Part shown: piece after piece, positions 1 to 8,500 of the stretch
How positions within the stretch are numbered: position 1 is the stretch's first letter
How the letters are laid out: each line of letters begins with the position of its first letter
DNA from: CAYJEO01 sp044432805
GTDB taxonomy: Bacteria > Bacillota_I > Bacilli_A > RF39 > UBA660
Length of the DNA: 22,487 bases
Direction of reading: 5' to 3'
NCBI GenBank assembly: GCA_044432805.1
Contig: JAWXUI010000016.1
Location: forward strand, 1-22,487
The notes under the pieces: model-generated
What the model was told of the DNA's origin: nothing
Databases searched by the model: none
What the model saw: the letters and a program-made list of their open reading frames with translations, nothing else
Made by a program: the position numbers and the translations under genes

Positions 1-10
1 TGATTGCTCC

Positions 11-67
11 AGATAAAAACAAATAAGTAGAAATACTTATTTTTTTCTTGTAATTAAATGTATTTAG
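11..67. repeat. Direct repeat copy 1 (pairs with 1044-1100)
   Basis: These 57 bases match 1044-1100 with only two differences, and both copies contain the same terminator hairpin. Weaker similarity continues rightward to about 165, where it resembles the promoter and ribosome-binding region upstream of the membrane gene starting at 1170. Here the -10-like box is TATAAC and no start codon remains. I infer a decayed second copy of that upstream region, so the gene at 294-986 sits between two copies. Confidence 0.8.
21..47 (+). terminator. Rho-independent terminator of a gene left of the window
   Basis: A perfect 9-bp stem, AAATAAGTA pairing with TACTTATTT, closes a GAAA loop and is followed by a T run. 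It would end a rightward transcript that enters from outside the window. Confidence 0.65.
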
Positions 68-240
68 TTTAGGAGTTAGTAAAAAGAAGTTATTTAAAAT
101 ATAAAAATAATATAACATTTATATTAAGATGTGTTAGATAAGATTGTATATAAATTATAACAAAATTTTGCGCTAATAATCAGACTATAAAAAGTTGCTT
201 TTACTTCTTTAAGTAATATAGGTTAGTGTTAGTGTAAAGA

Positions 241-268
241 TTGACAAAAGGACCAAAAATGGTATAAT
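241..268 (+). promoter_or_regulatory. Sigma-A-type promoter for the 294-986 gene
   Basis: A consensus TTGACA lies at 241-246 and TATAAT at 263-268, with a 16-bp spacer. Transcription would start near 275, giving a short leader before the ATG at 294. This is the best-matching promoter in the left flank. Confidence 0.8.
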
Positions 269-293
269 ATTTTCATGAAATGAGATGTAAAAT

Positions 294-986
294 ATGAATA
301 AAAAAAACTATACGGTATACAGAAATTCAATCTTTGTAGGTAAAGTTGTTAAGGCCAGCAGCATTTATCGACTTGATAGTGAATTCCGTTTTTTTAGAAC
401 TGAACCTGGTCAATTATTAGCTAATCCATATATTCCTTATCGAAGTATGTTATTTGTACCAAATGAAGACCAAATGGCACAAGATTTATTATATAATTCA
501 CCATGTTATCCTATATTAAATATAAGTAATGATGAGAAATGCTTATCACTAGGTGATGATAGTGTAGTTGTAGAAGATTCTTGTAATTTGGAACAATTAT
601 TAGAATATTTTGGATATGCTAAAGAGTTAACATTGGAAGATATAATAAAAATTCGTAAAACTTTTTTTACTGGAAGATTTGCAAAAGATAATTGTGAATT
701 ATTCGGGTTAAGAGAAAGTAATCCCGAAGATTGGACATTTTATGAAAATGGTAAAATTTTAACAGATGAAAAAAAAATACAAAAGCGTATTGCAAAAATC
801 AAAGCTTCAGGAGAAAGATCGTTTTCTGGTGTCTTTGATTCTGTTCTGCAAAAAGAATATTTTGATGTATTGGATACAATGGGGGATGAAACTTTATCTT
901 GCAAAGTTCTAAAATCAAAATTTGAAATTGATTCTTTTGCGCCTCATAAAGAAGAAGGATTTGTAAAAAAACTTAGTAGATTTTAA
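294..986 (+). CDS. Hypothetical protein, 230 residues
   Basis: I do not recognise the family. The protein is soluble by inspection, with no signal peptide or membrane segment, and is mixed in charge. It has a Cys-containing middle stretch with acidic residues (about 70-95) and a Lys-rich segment with helical character around 155-170. The ATG is preceded by a weak GAGATG at 282-287 and by a strong promoter at 241-268, so it is its own transcription unit. A terminator follows at 1054-1079. Both flanks carry copies of the same 57-bp terminator-containing repeat, so the gene may have been inserted between, or exposed by duplication of, that segment. No function can be assigned. Confidence 0.7.
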   Translation: MNKKNYTVYRNSIFVGKVVKASSIYRLDSEFRFFRTEPGQLLANPYIPYRSMLFVPNEDQMAQDLLYNSPCYPILNISNDEKCLSLGDDSVVVEDSCNLEQLLEYFGYAKELTLEDIIKIRKTFFTGRFAKDNCELFGLRESNPEDWTFYENGKILTDEKKIQKRIAKIKASGERSFSGVFDSVLQKEYFDVLDTMGDETLSCKVLKSKFEIDSFAPHKEEGFVKKLSRF

Positions 987-1043
987 AATATAAGTAATTA
1001 GTTAAATTAATAATAAGCCAAAAACTTCTTGAATTAATACTAC

Positions 1044-1100
1044 AGATAAAAATAAATAGGTAGAAATACTTATTTTTTTCTTGTAATTAAATGTATTTAG
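1044..1100. repeat. Direct repeat copy 2 (pairs with 11-67)
   Basis: This is the second copy of the 57-bp repeat. It lies between the unknown gene ending at 986 and the membrane gene starting at 1170. Similarity to copy 1 continues through the promoter and ribosome-binding site of the membrane gene. Confidence 0.8.
1054..1079 (+). terminator. Rho-independent terminator after 294-986
   Basis: The stem AAATAGGTA pairs with TACTTATTT through one G-U pair, closing a GAAA loop, and a T run follows. It lies about 70 bases after the stop codon of the 294-986 gene. Confidence 0.65.
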
Positions 1101-1114
1101 CAGTTAATAAAATA

Positions 1115-1143
1115 TTGAATTTAAAACATAAAAACTATATAAT
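1115..1143 (+). promoter_or_regulatory. Promoter of the 1170-1658 membrane gene
   Basis: TTGAAT at 1115-1120 and TATAAT at 1138-1143 are separated by 17 bp. An AGAGGAG ribosome binding site follows at 1154-1160. Confidence 0.65.
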
Positions 1144-1169
1144 GTTTATAGTAAGAGGAGTTAGATAAA

Positions 1170-1658
1170 ATGTTATTATTAATAGAATGTATAATTGCGT
1201 GCTTAATTTTTACAATTATAGTTTTACCACCTTTATATAAAAATCCAATGAATCAAATTATGTCTTATCCAACAAAGATAAGAAAAAGAGTTGAAAGTTT
1301 ACCCGAATATAAAAACAATATAAAAAAAGATGAAACAAAACATATTACTAGAAAAATAATAGCTGGAATACTATTAGTGATGATACTCGGCTTAATTTCT
1401 TATTATTCTGGAGCAAAAACATTCATTGATTGTTTTAAACATTCATTTATACTGTTTTTAGCAGTCAATATTTATGATCTAGTTATACTAGATATATTAA
1501 TTTTTTGTCACAGTAAAACGTCTATAATACCGGGAACTGAAGATATGATAAAAGAATATAGAAGTCCTTGGCACCATATTAGAGGCTTCTTTATAGGAAC
1601 AACTTTAGGGTGTTTAGTATCCTTATTATCATCATTATTTATACTTATATTATTTTAA
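1170..1658 (+). CDS. Four-helix integral membrane protein, unknown
   Basis: The 162-residue product has four hydrophobic segments at about residues 2-20, 62-80, 91-113 and 138-161. A basic, cytosol-like loop with many Lys and Arg runs from 24 to 61, and a short polar loop with the motif RSPWHHIRG lies just before the last helix. No catalytic motif is obvious and I do not recognise the family. The ATG has a good AGAGGAG site 9 bases upstream and its own promoter at 1115-1143. A decayed copy of its upstream region occurs at about 68-165, which suggests a second copy of the gene once stood there. Confidence 0.7.
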   Translation: MLLLIECIIACLIFTIIVLPPLYKNPMNQIMSYPTKIRKRVESLPEYKNNIKKDETKHITRKIIAGILLVMILGLISYYSGAKTFIDCFKHSFILFLAVNIYDLVILDILIFCHSKTSIIPGTEDMIKEYRSPWHHIRGFFIGTTLGCLVSLLSSLFILILF

Positions 1659-1705
1659 TTATCAAGCACAAATCAATAAATGATAAAATAGAAATTAATT
1701 TTTTA

Positions 1706-1714
1706 TGCTATAAT
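1706..1714 (+). promoter_or_regulatory. Extended -10 promoter for the HD-domain gene
   Basis: TGCTATAAT is a full extended -10 element. No good -35 is visible, which is common for this promoter type. It lies 54 bases before the preferred ATG at 1768. Confidence 0.5.
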
Positions 1715-1767
1715 ATTTAAATGAATGATATGCTTATTTTTATGTGAGCGGTAAACAGGGAGTAACT

Positions 1768-2799
1768 ATGAAAAGAAATGAAGAAATTATAGAATTTCAT
1801 AAAATATTGTCTGATGAATTCCCAAAATTTTTAAAACCTTATATTCAAACACCAGAAATGCAACGAATCGATAAAATCAGCATTAGCTGTGGAACTGATT
1901 ATTGTGGAATATATAATCCTCCTTATTTTTATTCTAATTTAGACCATAGTATAGGTGTTGCTTTAATAATATGGAATTTTACAAAAGATAAAGCAGCAAC
2001 ATTGGCTGGTTTGTTTCATGATATCAGCACACCAGTATTTAAACATTGTATTGACTTTATGAATAATGACCACGAAAATCAAGAATCTACAGAAGAAAGA
2101 ACCGAACAATTTATAAAGAAATCACCACAAATATGTTCTTTATTAGAAAAAGATGGGATTAATATAGACCAGGTAGTTGATTATAAAAATTATCCAATAG
2201 CTGATAACGAAACTCCCAAATTATCTGCCGATAGATTAGAATATAATTTTTCAAGTGGACTATCATTTAAAAGAGTATGGACTTTAGAAAAAATAAAAAA
2301 AATCTATGCTGATTTAATAATAATTAAAAATGAAGATGGTATAGATGAGTTGGCATTTAAGTCTACTTTAATTTGTGAAGAATGTATAAAAACAATTTCA
2401 AAATTATGGCCTGCTTGGGTAGATACAAATGATAGAACTACTATGCAATTTCTAGCAGACATTATAAATGATATGATCGTACATAAATATATATGTATTG
2501 ACGAACTTTATACTTTATCTGAAGAACAAATTATAGAAAAAATTAAATTTAAAAGCAACGAATCTATAGCGAATAATTTTTTAGAATTTGAAAAAGTAAA
2601 AGAAGCAAAAAGCTCTGATTTTAAAATAGAAGGTAAATATTGTATTAATGTTAAGTCTAAGACTCGTTATATTAATCCTCTTGTTATTAATGGACAAAGA
2701 ATATATGATATTTCTAATAAAAGTAAAAAACTTATCGACGGTTATATTTTGTTCAAAAAAGAAGGTTGGACATATTTTGATTTTAAATATCAAGAATAG
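1768..2799 (+). CDS. HD-domain phosphohydrolase
   Basis: The 343-residue protein carries the metal-binding HD signature: His60 in SNLDHSIG, His84-Asp85 in GLFHDIS, and a distal Asp155 in SADRLEYN. HD proteins of this kind hydrolyse phosphoester bonds in nucleotides or nucleic acids. The substrate cannot be read from the sequence. The C-terminal 120 residues (about 225-343) match nothing I know and are Lys/Ile-rich. I chose the ATG at 1768, with AGGGAG at 1757-1762, over an in-frame GTG at 1744 that has no ribosome binding site. It has its own extended -10 promoter and is followed by an ASCH-domain gene after 85 bases. Confidence 0.8.
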   Translation: MKRNEEIIEFHKILSDEFPKFLKPYIQTPEMQRIDKISISCGTDYCGIYNPPYFYSNLDHSIGVALIIWNFTKDKAATLAGLFHDISTPVFKHCIDFMNNDHENQESTEERTEQFIKKSPQICSLLEKDGINIDQVVDYKNYPIADNETPKLSADRLEYNFSSGLSFKRVWTLEKIKKIYADLIIIKNEDGIDELAFKSTLICEECIKTISKLWPAWVDTNDRTTMQFLADIINDMIVHKYICIDELYTLSEEQIIEKIKFKSNESIANNFLEFEKVKEAKSSDFKIEGKYCINVKSKTRYINPLVINGQRIYDISNKSKKLIDGYILFKKEGWTYFDFKYQE

Positions 2800-2884
2800 T
2801 GTAGAAATAGAATAAATATAGTTTTTTAAAAAAGAAGATATTATGATAAAAGAAATGTATTAGTAAAATTAAAACAGGTGATTT

Positions 2885-3277
2885 ATGAAAGCAATTAGTA
2901 TACAAGAACCATATGCATCTTTAATAGCATATGGATATAAAAAAATAGAAACAAGAAGTTGGGCAACAAAATATAGAGGCGAAATTTTGATACATGCTAG
3001 TAAAAGTAAAAAGTATTTACAAAATATAAAAGATGAAAATATACTGGACTTAATAAAAAAAATAAATTTATCTTATGGAAAAATACTATGCAAAGCTACC
3101 ATAGTTGATTGTATAAAAATGGATGATAAATTTATATCTAAAATTAAAACTAAACCAGAATATATTTTAGGAATATATGAAATTGGAAGATACGCATGGG
3201 TATTAGAAAATATTCAATTACTTACTTGTCCAATAGAAGTAAATGGAAAATTAAATATATGGGAATATAATATATAA
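2885..3277 (+). CDS. ASCH-domain (PUA-like) protein
   Basis: The 130-residue protein opens with the pattern ISIQEPYASLI, followed by KKIETRSW and YRGEILIHAS. This is the classic ASCH fold signature. ASCH proteins bind RNA or modified nucleosides, and some relatives (YqfB) are N4-acetylcytidine amidohydrolases. The exact activity here is unknown. CAGGTGA lies just upstream of the ATG. It is distinct in sequence from the other ASCH protein at 17399-17740, which belongs to a shorter subtype, so the two are not recent duplicates. Neighbours are an HD phosphohydrolase upstream and a membrane protein downstream. Confidence 0.82.
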   Translation: MKAISIQEPYASLIAYGYKKIETRSWATKYRGEILIHASKSKKYLQNIKDENILDLIKKINLSYGKILCKATIVDCIKMDDKFISKIKTKPEYILGIYEIGRYAWVLENIQLLTCPIEVNGKLNIWEYNI

Positions 3278-3309
3278 ATATTTTTTTAATATATAATAAA
3301 GTGGCTATA

Positions 3310-3318
3310 TGTTATAAT
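3310..3318 (+). promoter_or_regulatory. Extended -10 promoter for the 3344 membrane gene
   Basis: TGTTATAAT is an extended -10 box located 26 bases before the ATG. AGGGG at 3331-3335 is the ribosome binding site. No clear -35 is visible. Confidence 0.5.
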
Positions 3319-3343
3319 ATAAAAATAGGTAGGGGTAGTATAT

Positions 3344-4012
3344 ATGGAAAAACAAGATTTTCCGATTTTTATAGCTTTTATTCTAGGTGTTTTTTTACTA
3401 TCGTTTGGAATAAAAGATTTTATAGAATATAAAAATATATTGAAAGATTATGGAACAACAGTAGCTACGTTTGTAGAAACTTTGGATTATGATACTGAAA
3501 GTGAAAATAACAATTTAATTTATGAATATACAATTGATGAAATGAATTATAAAGTTTTAATTGAAGACGCACTTGCTGTAGTTCCACAAATTGAAATATA
3601 TTATGATTTGTCAGATCCTTCGATTGTTGTAGTAGCCAGTGATAGAGATCATGTTTTCTTAATAATAATGGGATTAATGTTTACTTTAGTACCTGCTATA
3701 ATGATTAAAACAATTTATAGCAAAGAATATAGAAAGTTAAAAAAAGATGGATTAATCAAAGGAACAGAAAGAATACCATTCGATCCAGGGTTGTCAGCAA
3801 TTTTATTTATTGGAATTCTTTTTACTATAATACCACTGCTTTTACTTTACTTGATTACGGGCTCAATAAATCCAGAATTTATAGAACAATACTTTTTAAC
3901 AGTATCTACGCTTCCAACTTTTGTAATATTATTTATGTTGTTTATAATCGGTATATATCTAATCTTCTATACAATACATTGCTTTTTTAAAAATTTGACA
4001 GAAAAAAAATAA
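3344..4012 (+). CDS. DUF3592-like membrane protein
   Basis: The 222-residue protein has hydrophobic segments at about 8-24, 105-122, 148-170 and 187-212. Between the first two lies a soluble beta-rich domain with the pattern YEYTIDEMNYKV, then IEIYYDLSDPS. This matches the layout of DUF3592 proteins, which place a small extracytoplasmic domain between membrane helices. Their role is unknown. The gene has its own extended -10 promoter and its stop codon is embedded in a terminator hairpin, so it is probably monocistronic. The DUF3592 match rests on motif shape, not a search. Confidence 0.65.
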   Translation: MEKQDFPIFIAFILGVFLLSFGIKDFIEYKNILKDYGTTVATFVETLDYDTESENNNLIYEYTIDEMNYKVLIEDALAVVPQIEIYYDLSDPSIVVVASDRDHVFLIIMGLMFTLVPAIMIKTIYSKEYRKLKKDGLIKGTERIPFDPGLSAILFIGILFTIIPLLLLYLITGSINPEFIEQYFLTVSTLPTFVILFMLFIIGIYLIFYTIHCFFKNLTEKK

Positions 4013-4033
4013 GTTGTGGTTACTTATTTTTTT
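4007..4033 (+). terminator. Terminator overlapping the stop codon of the 3344 gene
   Basis: AAATAAGT pairs with ACTTATTT around a seven-base loop and runs into a T tract. The TAA stop codon lies inside the left arm. Confidence 0.65.
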
Positions 4034-4067
4034 ATTTATGTTAATCTTATATTAAGAGGTGAATAAT

Positions 4068-4736
4068 ATGGAATTAGTGACGTTTCAAAGTTTAGATGCT
4101 TTAAAACATTTAATTGATAAAGGATACTTAGAATGCGAAGAAAAATATATCGATAATAAAAAATTTGGACTTGTATATGATTATATTAAAAATAAAATGC
4201 AAGAAAAAAATTTGATTTCAAATAACTATCCACTATGGTGCTGGGTTAAATGCAATAATTCTATTTGTCCACCAAAGCATAAAGGAAAAAAGATACAGGG
4301 TTTTGATGTTAAAATTACTTTTAAGAAAAAAAGAAAAGATGTTTTTATTACTGATTATATTAAATATTCATTTTTATTAAATTATACTTATATTCCCATT
4401 AGTTTAAAAGATAACAATGATTTTAACAAAAAATTAGTTAAATATAATATCACGACAACAGATTTATTGAAATATGTAAGAAAAGATAAATATAAAGAAT
4501 CAAGAACAGATTTTGAATTTTTAGAAATAATAAAAATAGTAGAAAAATCATTTGATAGATGTATAAGTGAAGATGGAAATATTTTACAAGGATGTGTTTC
4601 AAAAATTAATTTAGAAGATGTTTTAAAAATAGAATTTTTAACAGATGAAAATGTTATTAATGGCTCACTAAACTATATTCATTCAAATGGAAAAAGAAAA
4701 GATTGGAAAGAAGTTTATTATAATAATTTAAAGTGA
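4068..4736 (+). CDS. DUF3841 family protein
   Basis: The 222-residue soluble protein begins MELVTFQSLDALKHLIDKGYL and continues with YPLWCWVKC, a KITFKKKRKDVFITD stretch and a YSFLLNYTYIPIS segment. This is the recognisable layout of DUF3841, whose function is unknown. The conserved Trp/Cys cluster around residue 60 and the basic 80-100 stretch would suit nucleic-acid or nucleotide binding, but that is a guess. I chose the ATG at 4068, with AGAGGTGA at 4055-4062, over an in-frame GTG at 4059 that overlaps that site. The 3' part of a second, decayed copy lies at about 16616-16700, just beyond the T7SS operon. Relics of other right-flank genes follow directly downstream. Confidence 0.8.
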   Translation: MELVTFQSLDALKHLIDKGYLECEEKYIDNKKFGLVYDYIKNKMQEKNLISNNYPLWCWVKCNNSICPPKHKGKKIQGFDVKITFKKKRKDVFITDYIKYSFLLNYTYIPISLKDNNDFNKKLVKYNITTTDLLKYVRKDKYKESRTDFEFLEIIKIVEKSFDRCISEDGNILQGCVSKINLEDVLKIEFLTDENVINGSLNYIHSNGKRKDWKEVYYNNLK

Positions 4737-4741
4737 AATAA

Positions 4742-4769
4742 AAAAAGAAAATTATTTAATTCTCTTTTT
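4742..4769. terminator. Bidirectional terminator after DUF3841
   Basis: AAAAAGAAAATTA pairs with TAATTCTCTTTTT with one mismatch and ends in T runs on both strands. The same sequence recurs at 16706-16733, where it separates the DUF3841 relic from the intact leftward GNAT gene. Confidence 0.55.
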
Positions 4770-4811
4770 CTAAGTCACTTTTTCTTTTTGCTAAACAATT
4801 TAAAAATTTTT
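4756..4811 (-). pseudogene. GNAT acetyltransferase relic (last ~18 codons)
   Basis: Read on the minus strand, this stretch encodes KFLNCLAKRKSDLEKEN followed by a stop. That is nearly identical to the C-terminus of the intact GNAT gene at 16720-17262 (KFLTCLTKRKSDLEKEN). The rest of the gene is missing. The homology runs directly into the phosphorylase relic at about 4803-4812. The upstream DUF3841 3' end and terminator have the same order and spacing as in the right-hand copy. It is non-functional and informative only as a duplication scar. Confidence 0.85.
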
Positions 4812-5311
4812 GGAGCTGCTGGAATAATAGATGAAGTATTAACTTTAGTGGTATCGAAATGTAAAAGATTATTATTTATTGTATCTTCAGGATCTTTTGA
4901 TAATAAAATACATATTGGAGATATCGTAATACCAAAATATAGTGTAGTAGGTGATGGGGCATGTAGATATTTAACTAAACAATATCCAAATGTTTCTTTG
5001 ACAAACGATTTAATAAAAATTGTTGAAAGTTATAAAGATATTAAACATCATATTGTTCCTAATTATGTTATTGATACGATATTTGCATAATTTGCGCATG
5101 TTGATTTTGTTAAAAATTTAGGTGCAAAGTATTGAAATGGAAACTGTTTTAACATTTAAGACAGCAAAAATATGTAATATTAAAACTACTGCTTTAATTA
5201 TTGTAAGTGATAATACAATAATTAATAAATCATTATATAGTGGTAGAATAGAAGAAGAGTATAGACATAAGGTTAGATTTGAAATTGTACCAAATATAAT
5301 ATTATAATTAT
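4803..5311 (+). pseudogene. Nucleoside phosphorylase relic
   Basis: This is a decayed copy of the intact phosphorylase at 19288-20058. About the first 73 codons are absent. A 27-base in-frame deletion removes the residues between CRYL and TKQYP. An in-frame TAA at 5088-5090 replaces a Gln codon. Single-base deletions near 5122-5140 shift the frame, and a further TAA replaces the Glu codon near the C-terminus. Two open pieces remain, at about 4788-5090 and 5122-5307. Part of the glycine-rich phosphate-site region is changed from GSAGSF to VSSGSF. No ribosome binding site or start remains, so it is a pseudogene. Confidence 0.93.
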
Positions 5312-5324
5312 TTAAAGAAAAAAC

Positions 5325-5347
5325 AGATTAAAATTTTAATCTTTTTT
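5325..5347. terminator. Palindromic terminator, relic copy
   Basis: AGATTAAAA followed by TTTTAATCT forms a perfect palindrome with a T run. The same element ends the phosphorylase at 20058 and both paralogous genes on the right. It may still insulate the T7SS promoter from upstream transcription. Confidence 0.6.
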
Positions 5348-5442
5348 AGTTTTTATTATTTTTAGTTTTCCTTTTACAAAAGATAAGTCACTAGTTTCAA
5401 AAGCAATCTAGTCTTCGTGATGACTAGCTAAATTTTAAACCA
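5336..5442 (-). pseudogene. 3' relic of the 270-residue unknown gene
   Basis: About 105 bases align to the 3' end of the leftward gene at 20074-20886, including the region encoding its C-terminal SFEKGKQK motif. Several indels and substitutions are present. Similarity fades at about 5442, immediately before the T7SS promoter at 5449. It is closer to the 20074 copy than to the 21022 paralogue. Confidence 0.88.
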
Positions 5443-5448
5443 ATATGA

Positions 5449-5477
5449 TTGAAAATATAATAGTAATGTGATACTAT
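5449..5477 (+). promoter_or_regulatory. Promoter of the T7SS operon
   Basis: TTGAAA at 5449-5454 and TACTAT at 5472-5477 have a 17-bp spacer, and TGA directly precedes the -10 box (extended -10). The expected start is near 5484, just before the essC ribosome binding site. It lies right at the edge of the gene relics. Confidence 0.7.
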
Positions 5478-5501
5478 TGATATTAGAATAGGATGATAGA
5501 A

Positions 5502-8500
5502 ATGAAAGTTATTTTATTAAACGCGAAGAGATTAACATATTTGGATTTACCAAATACAATAGAGGGGAGTTTTTGGATTAGTAACCCAGATAATCCAGAA
5601 AAGATTCTTATAAACGTTGAAAGTAGAGAAAATAATTGGTATTTAATTGGAAATAATGATAACAAAATTATTGTTGGGAATGAATTTGTTTCTGAGCAAC
5701 CAATTTTAGCAAATAATTTTTATACATTTGGCAATCCTAAAGAACAATACACCATTTATGTAGTTGATAATTATGATAAAACAATGAAACTTTATAAAAT
5801 TAATGAAAATACAGAAATAAAAATAGGTAATGGCATGGCAGACAATATCTCTTATGCCATAAACTATCTTACGGCAAATTATGCAATTTTATCATATAAC
5901 AATGGTCAATGGTCACTAGTAATAGATAATGCTAAAACAATATATTTAAATAATGATCGTGTAATTAAAAATAAAACTTTGCTAAAAAACGGGGATACGG
6001 TATTTATTATGGGCCTAATAATCACAGTAACTAGTAATATGGTGATAATGAATAACCCACAATCTAAAGTGACGATAAAGAATCTTAATTTATCCGAAGT
6101 AACGGTAACGGCAGATAATTATGAGTATGATGAAGTTCCAGAAATCAATTACTATAAAGATGAAGACTATTTTTTTAAAACTCCTAGATTAAGAAGATTT
6201 ATTTCGACATTTGAATTTAAAGTAGCTGCGCCGCCAACTCCAGATAAAGAAGAAGAATTACCATTTATATTGTTATTAGGGCCGATGTTGACAATGGGGA
6301 TGACTTCCGCTGTATCTTTGTTAAATGTAATGATTAAACTTAATAACGGAGAAACAACATTGGGTGAATCATGGATGACTCTTGTCATAGCTATAGCCAT
6401 GATGACAACAACCCTTTTATGGCCAAATTTAACTAAAAAATATAAAAAGAAACAAAAAGCTAAAAAAGAAGCAGAAAGAAGAACTAAGTATAGTATATAT
6501 TTAGAAAAAAAGAAAAAATTGCTAAATATTGAAAATAGCAATCAAAGACAAATATTGATAGAAAATCTTTTGAATTTAAATGATTGTTATGATATCATAA
6601 AAAATCGAAAAAGAACATTATGGGAAAGAAAAATTTCTCAACAAGATTTTTTGACAGTAAAGGTTGGTACTGGGAATCTTCCTTTAGATGCGAATATAAA
6701 TTTTAATGAAGATGAATTTATTATTGACGAAGATGATTTAAAGAAACAAACGGAAGAAGTAATTAATACTTATAAAACTCTTGGAAGTGTTCCGGTTGGG
6801 TATTCTTTTTTTAATCAAAAGGTTACTGCCATTATGGGAATAGATAATAAAGTTGATTCATTTATAAATAACGTTATTCTACAATTATTAACATTTCACA
6901 GTTATGATGACTTAAAAATTGTTGTATTTACAGACGAAAAAAATATCGGGCTTTGGGAATATTTAAAAATTATTCCGCATTCATTTAGTAATGACAAACA
7001 AATAAGATTTTTTACAACAAATGATGAAGAAGAAAAAAAAGTAAGTGCTTACTTAGAACAAGAATTTATTAAAAGAACAGCAGAAGCTTCACGAGATAAA
7101 GTTGAAAATGAATCGGCAGAAAATAAAACGACATATTTACCTTATTATTTAATATTAACAGATGATTTTTTAAGTATAAGAAAATTAGGTATCACAGAAC
7201 TAATTATGAATAGCAAAGAAAATTATGGCTTTGGGTTTATGATAAAAGAAAATAAATTAGGTAAACTACCAAGTGAGTGTGAAACGTTTATTAATATCGG
7301 TTCAAATAAATCAACTATATTATGTAATAGTATTGATAATAGTTATCAACATGAGTTCAATGATGAAATAAATGATTCTTATGATATGTTTGATTGTTCT
7401 AAAATTTTAGCTAATATACCTATTGAATTTGAATTTGATTACAGAAATTTACCAAATTCTTTAAGTTTTTTAGAAATGTATAATGTTGGTAAAATGGAAC
7501 AGTTAAATGTTGTTAATAGATGGAGATTAAATGATCCTACTAAATCATTAAGAAGCATAATTGGTGTTAATGATACAGAAAATAAAATATATTTAGATTT
7601 ACATGAAAAAAATCATGGTCCACATGGACTTATAGCAGGAACAACAGGATCTGGGAAATCAGAATTTATAATTACTTATATTTTATCTATGGCTGTAAAT
7701 TATAGTCCAAATGAAGTGGCATTTATCCTAATCGACTACAAAGGTGGAGGACTTGCTGGGGCGTTCGAAAATAAAAAAAATAATGTAAGATTACCACATT
7801 TGTCAGGGACAATAACTAATTTGGATAAAAATGAACTTAACAGAACATTAGTTTCTATAGATAGTGAGTTAAAACGTAGACAAGAAAGATTTAATAATGC
7901 GAGAGATGAACTTGGCGAAAGTACTATGGATATTTATAAATATCAGAAATTCTTTAGAGAAAAAAAATTAAAAGAACCAATTCCACATTTATTTATAATA
8001 TGCGATGAGTTTGCTGAATTAAAGTCTCAACAGCCAGAATTTATGGATAATTTGATTAGTGCTGCACGTATTGGTAGATCTTTAGGGGTACATTTAATAC
8101 TGGCGACACAAAAACCAAGCGGTGTAGTTAATGATCAAATATGGAGTAACACTAAATTTAGAGTTTGTTTAAAAGTTCAAGATAAAGCAGATAGTAATGA
8201 AATGATTAAGTGTCCAGATGCGGCAGAAATAACAAATGCTGGTAGATTTTATTTACAGGTGGGCTATAATGAAATCTTTATTTTAGGACAATCAGGTTGG
8301 GGTGGAGCCTCTTATATTCCAAAAGACAATGTAAGTAAGGAAATAGATCGTTCACTAATGTTTATTGATAATACCGGAGAGATATTTAAAACTGTAGACG
8401 AAGGTAATAATAAAATGAAAGTTGAATCAAAAGGCGACGAATTATCTAATATCTTAAAATATATTACAACTATAGCAAATAGGGAACAAGTAATGGCAAA

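Noticed and set aside
1744..1767. GTG start at 1744 for the HD-domain gene
   Set aside because: It has no ribosome binding site, while ATG 1768 has AGGGAG at a proper distance.
2800..2884. Promoter before the ASCH gene (TATGAT at 2842)
   Set aside because: It has no fitting -35 or extended -10, so it is too weak to call in AT-rich sequence.
4788..5307. Two open frames (4788-5090 and 5122-5307) as separate small genes
   Set aside because: Both align to one intact phosphorylase at 19288-20058 and are separated by a stop and frameshifts. Neither has a ribosome binding site.
4737..5448. Mobile element ends at the left edge of the T7SS operon
   Set aside because: No transposase, integrase, tRNA target or inverted terminal repeat is visible. 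The repeats are relics of ordinary flanking genes.
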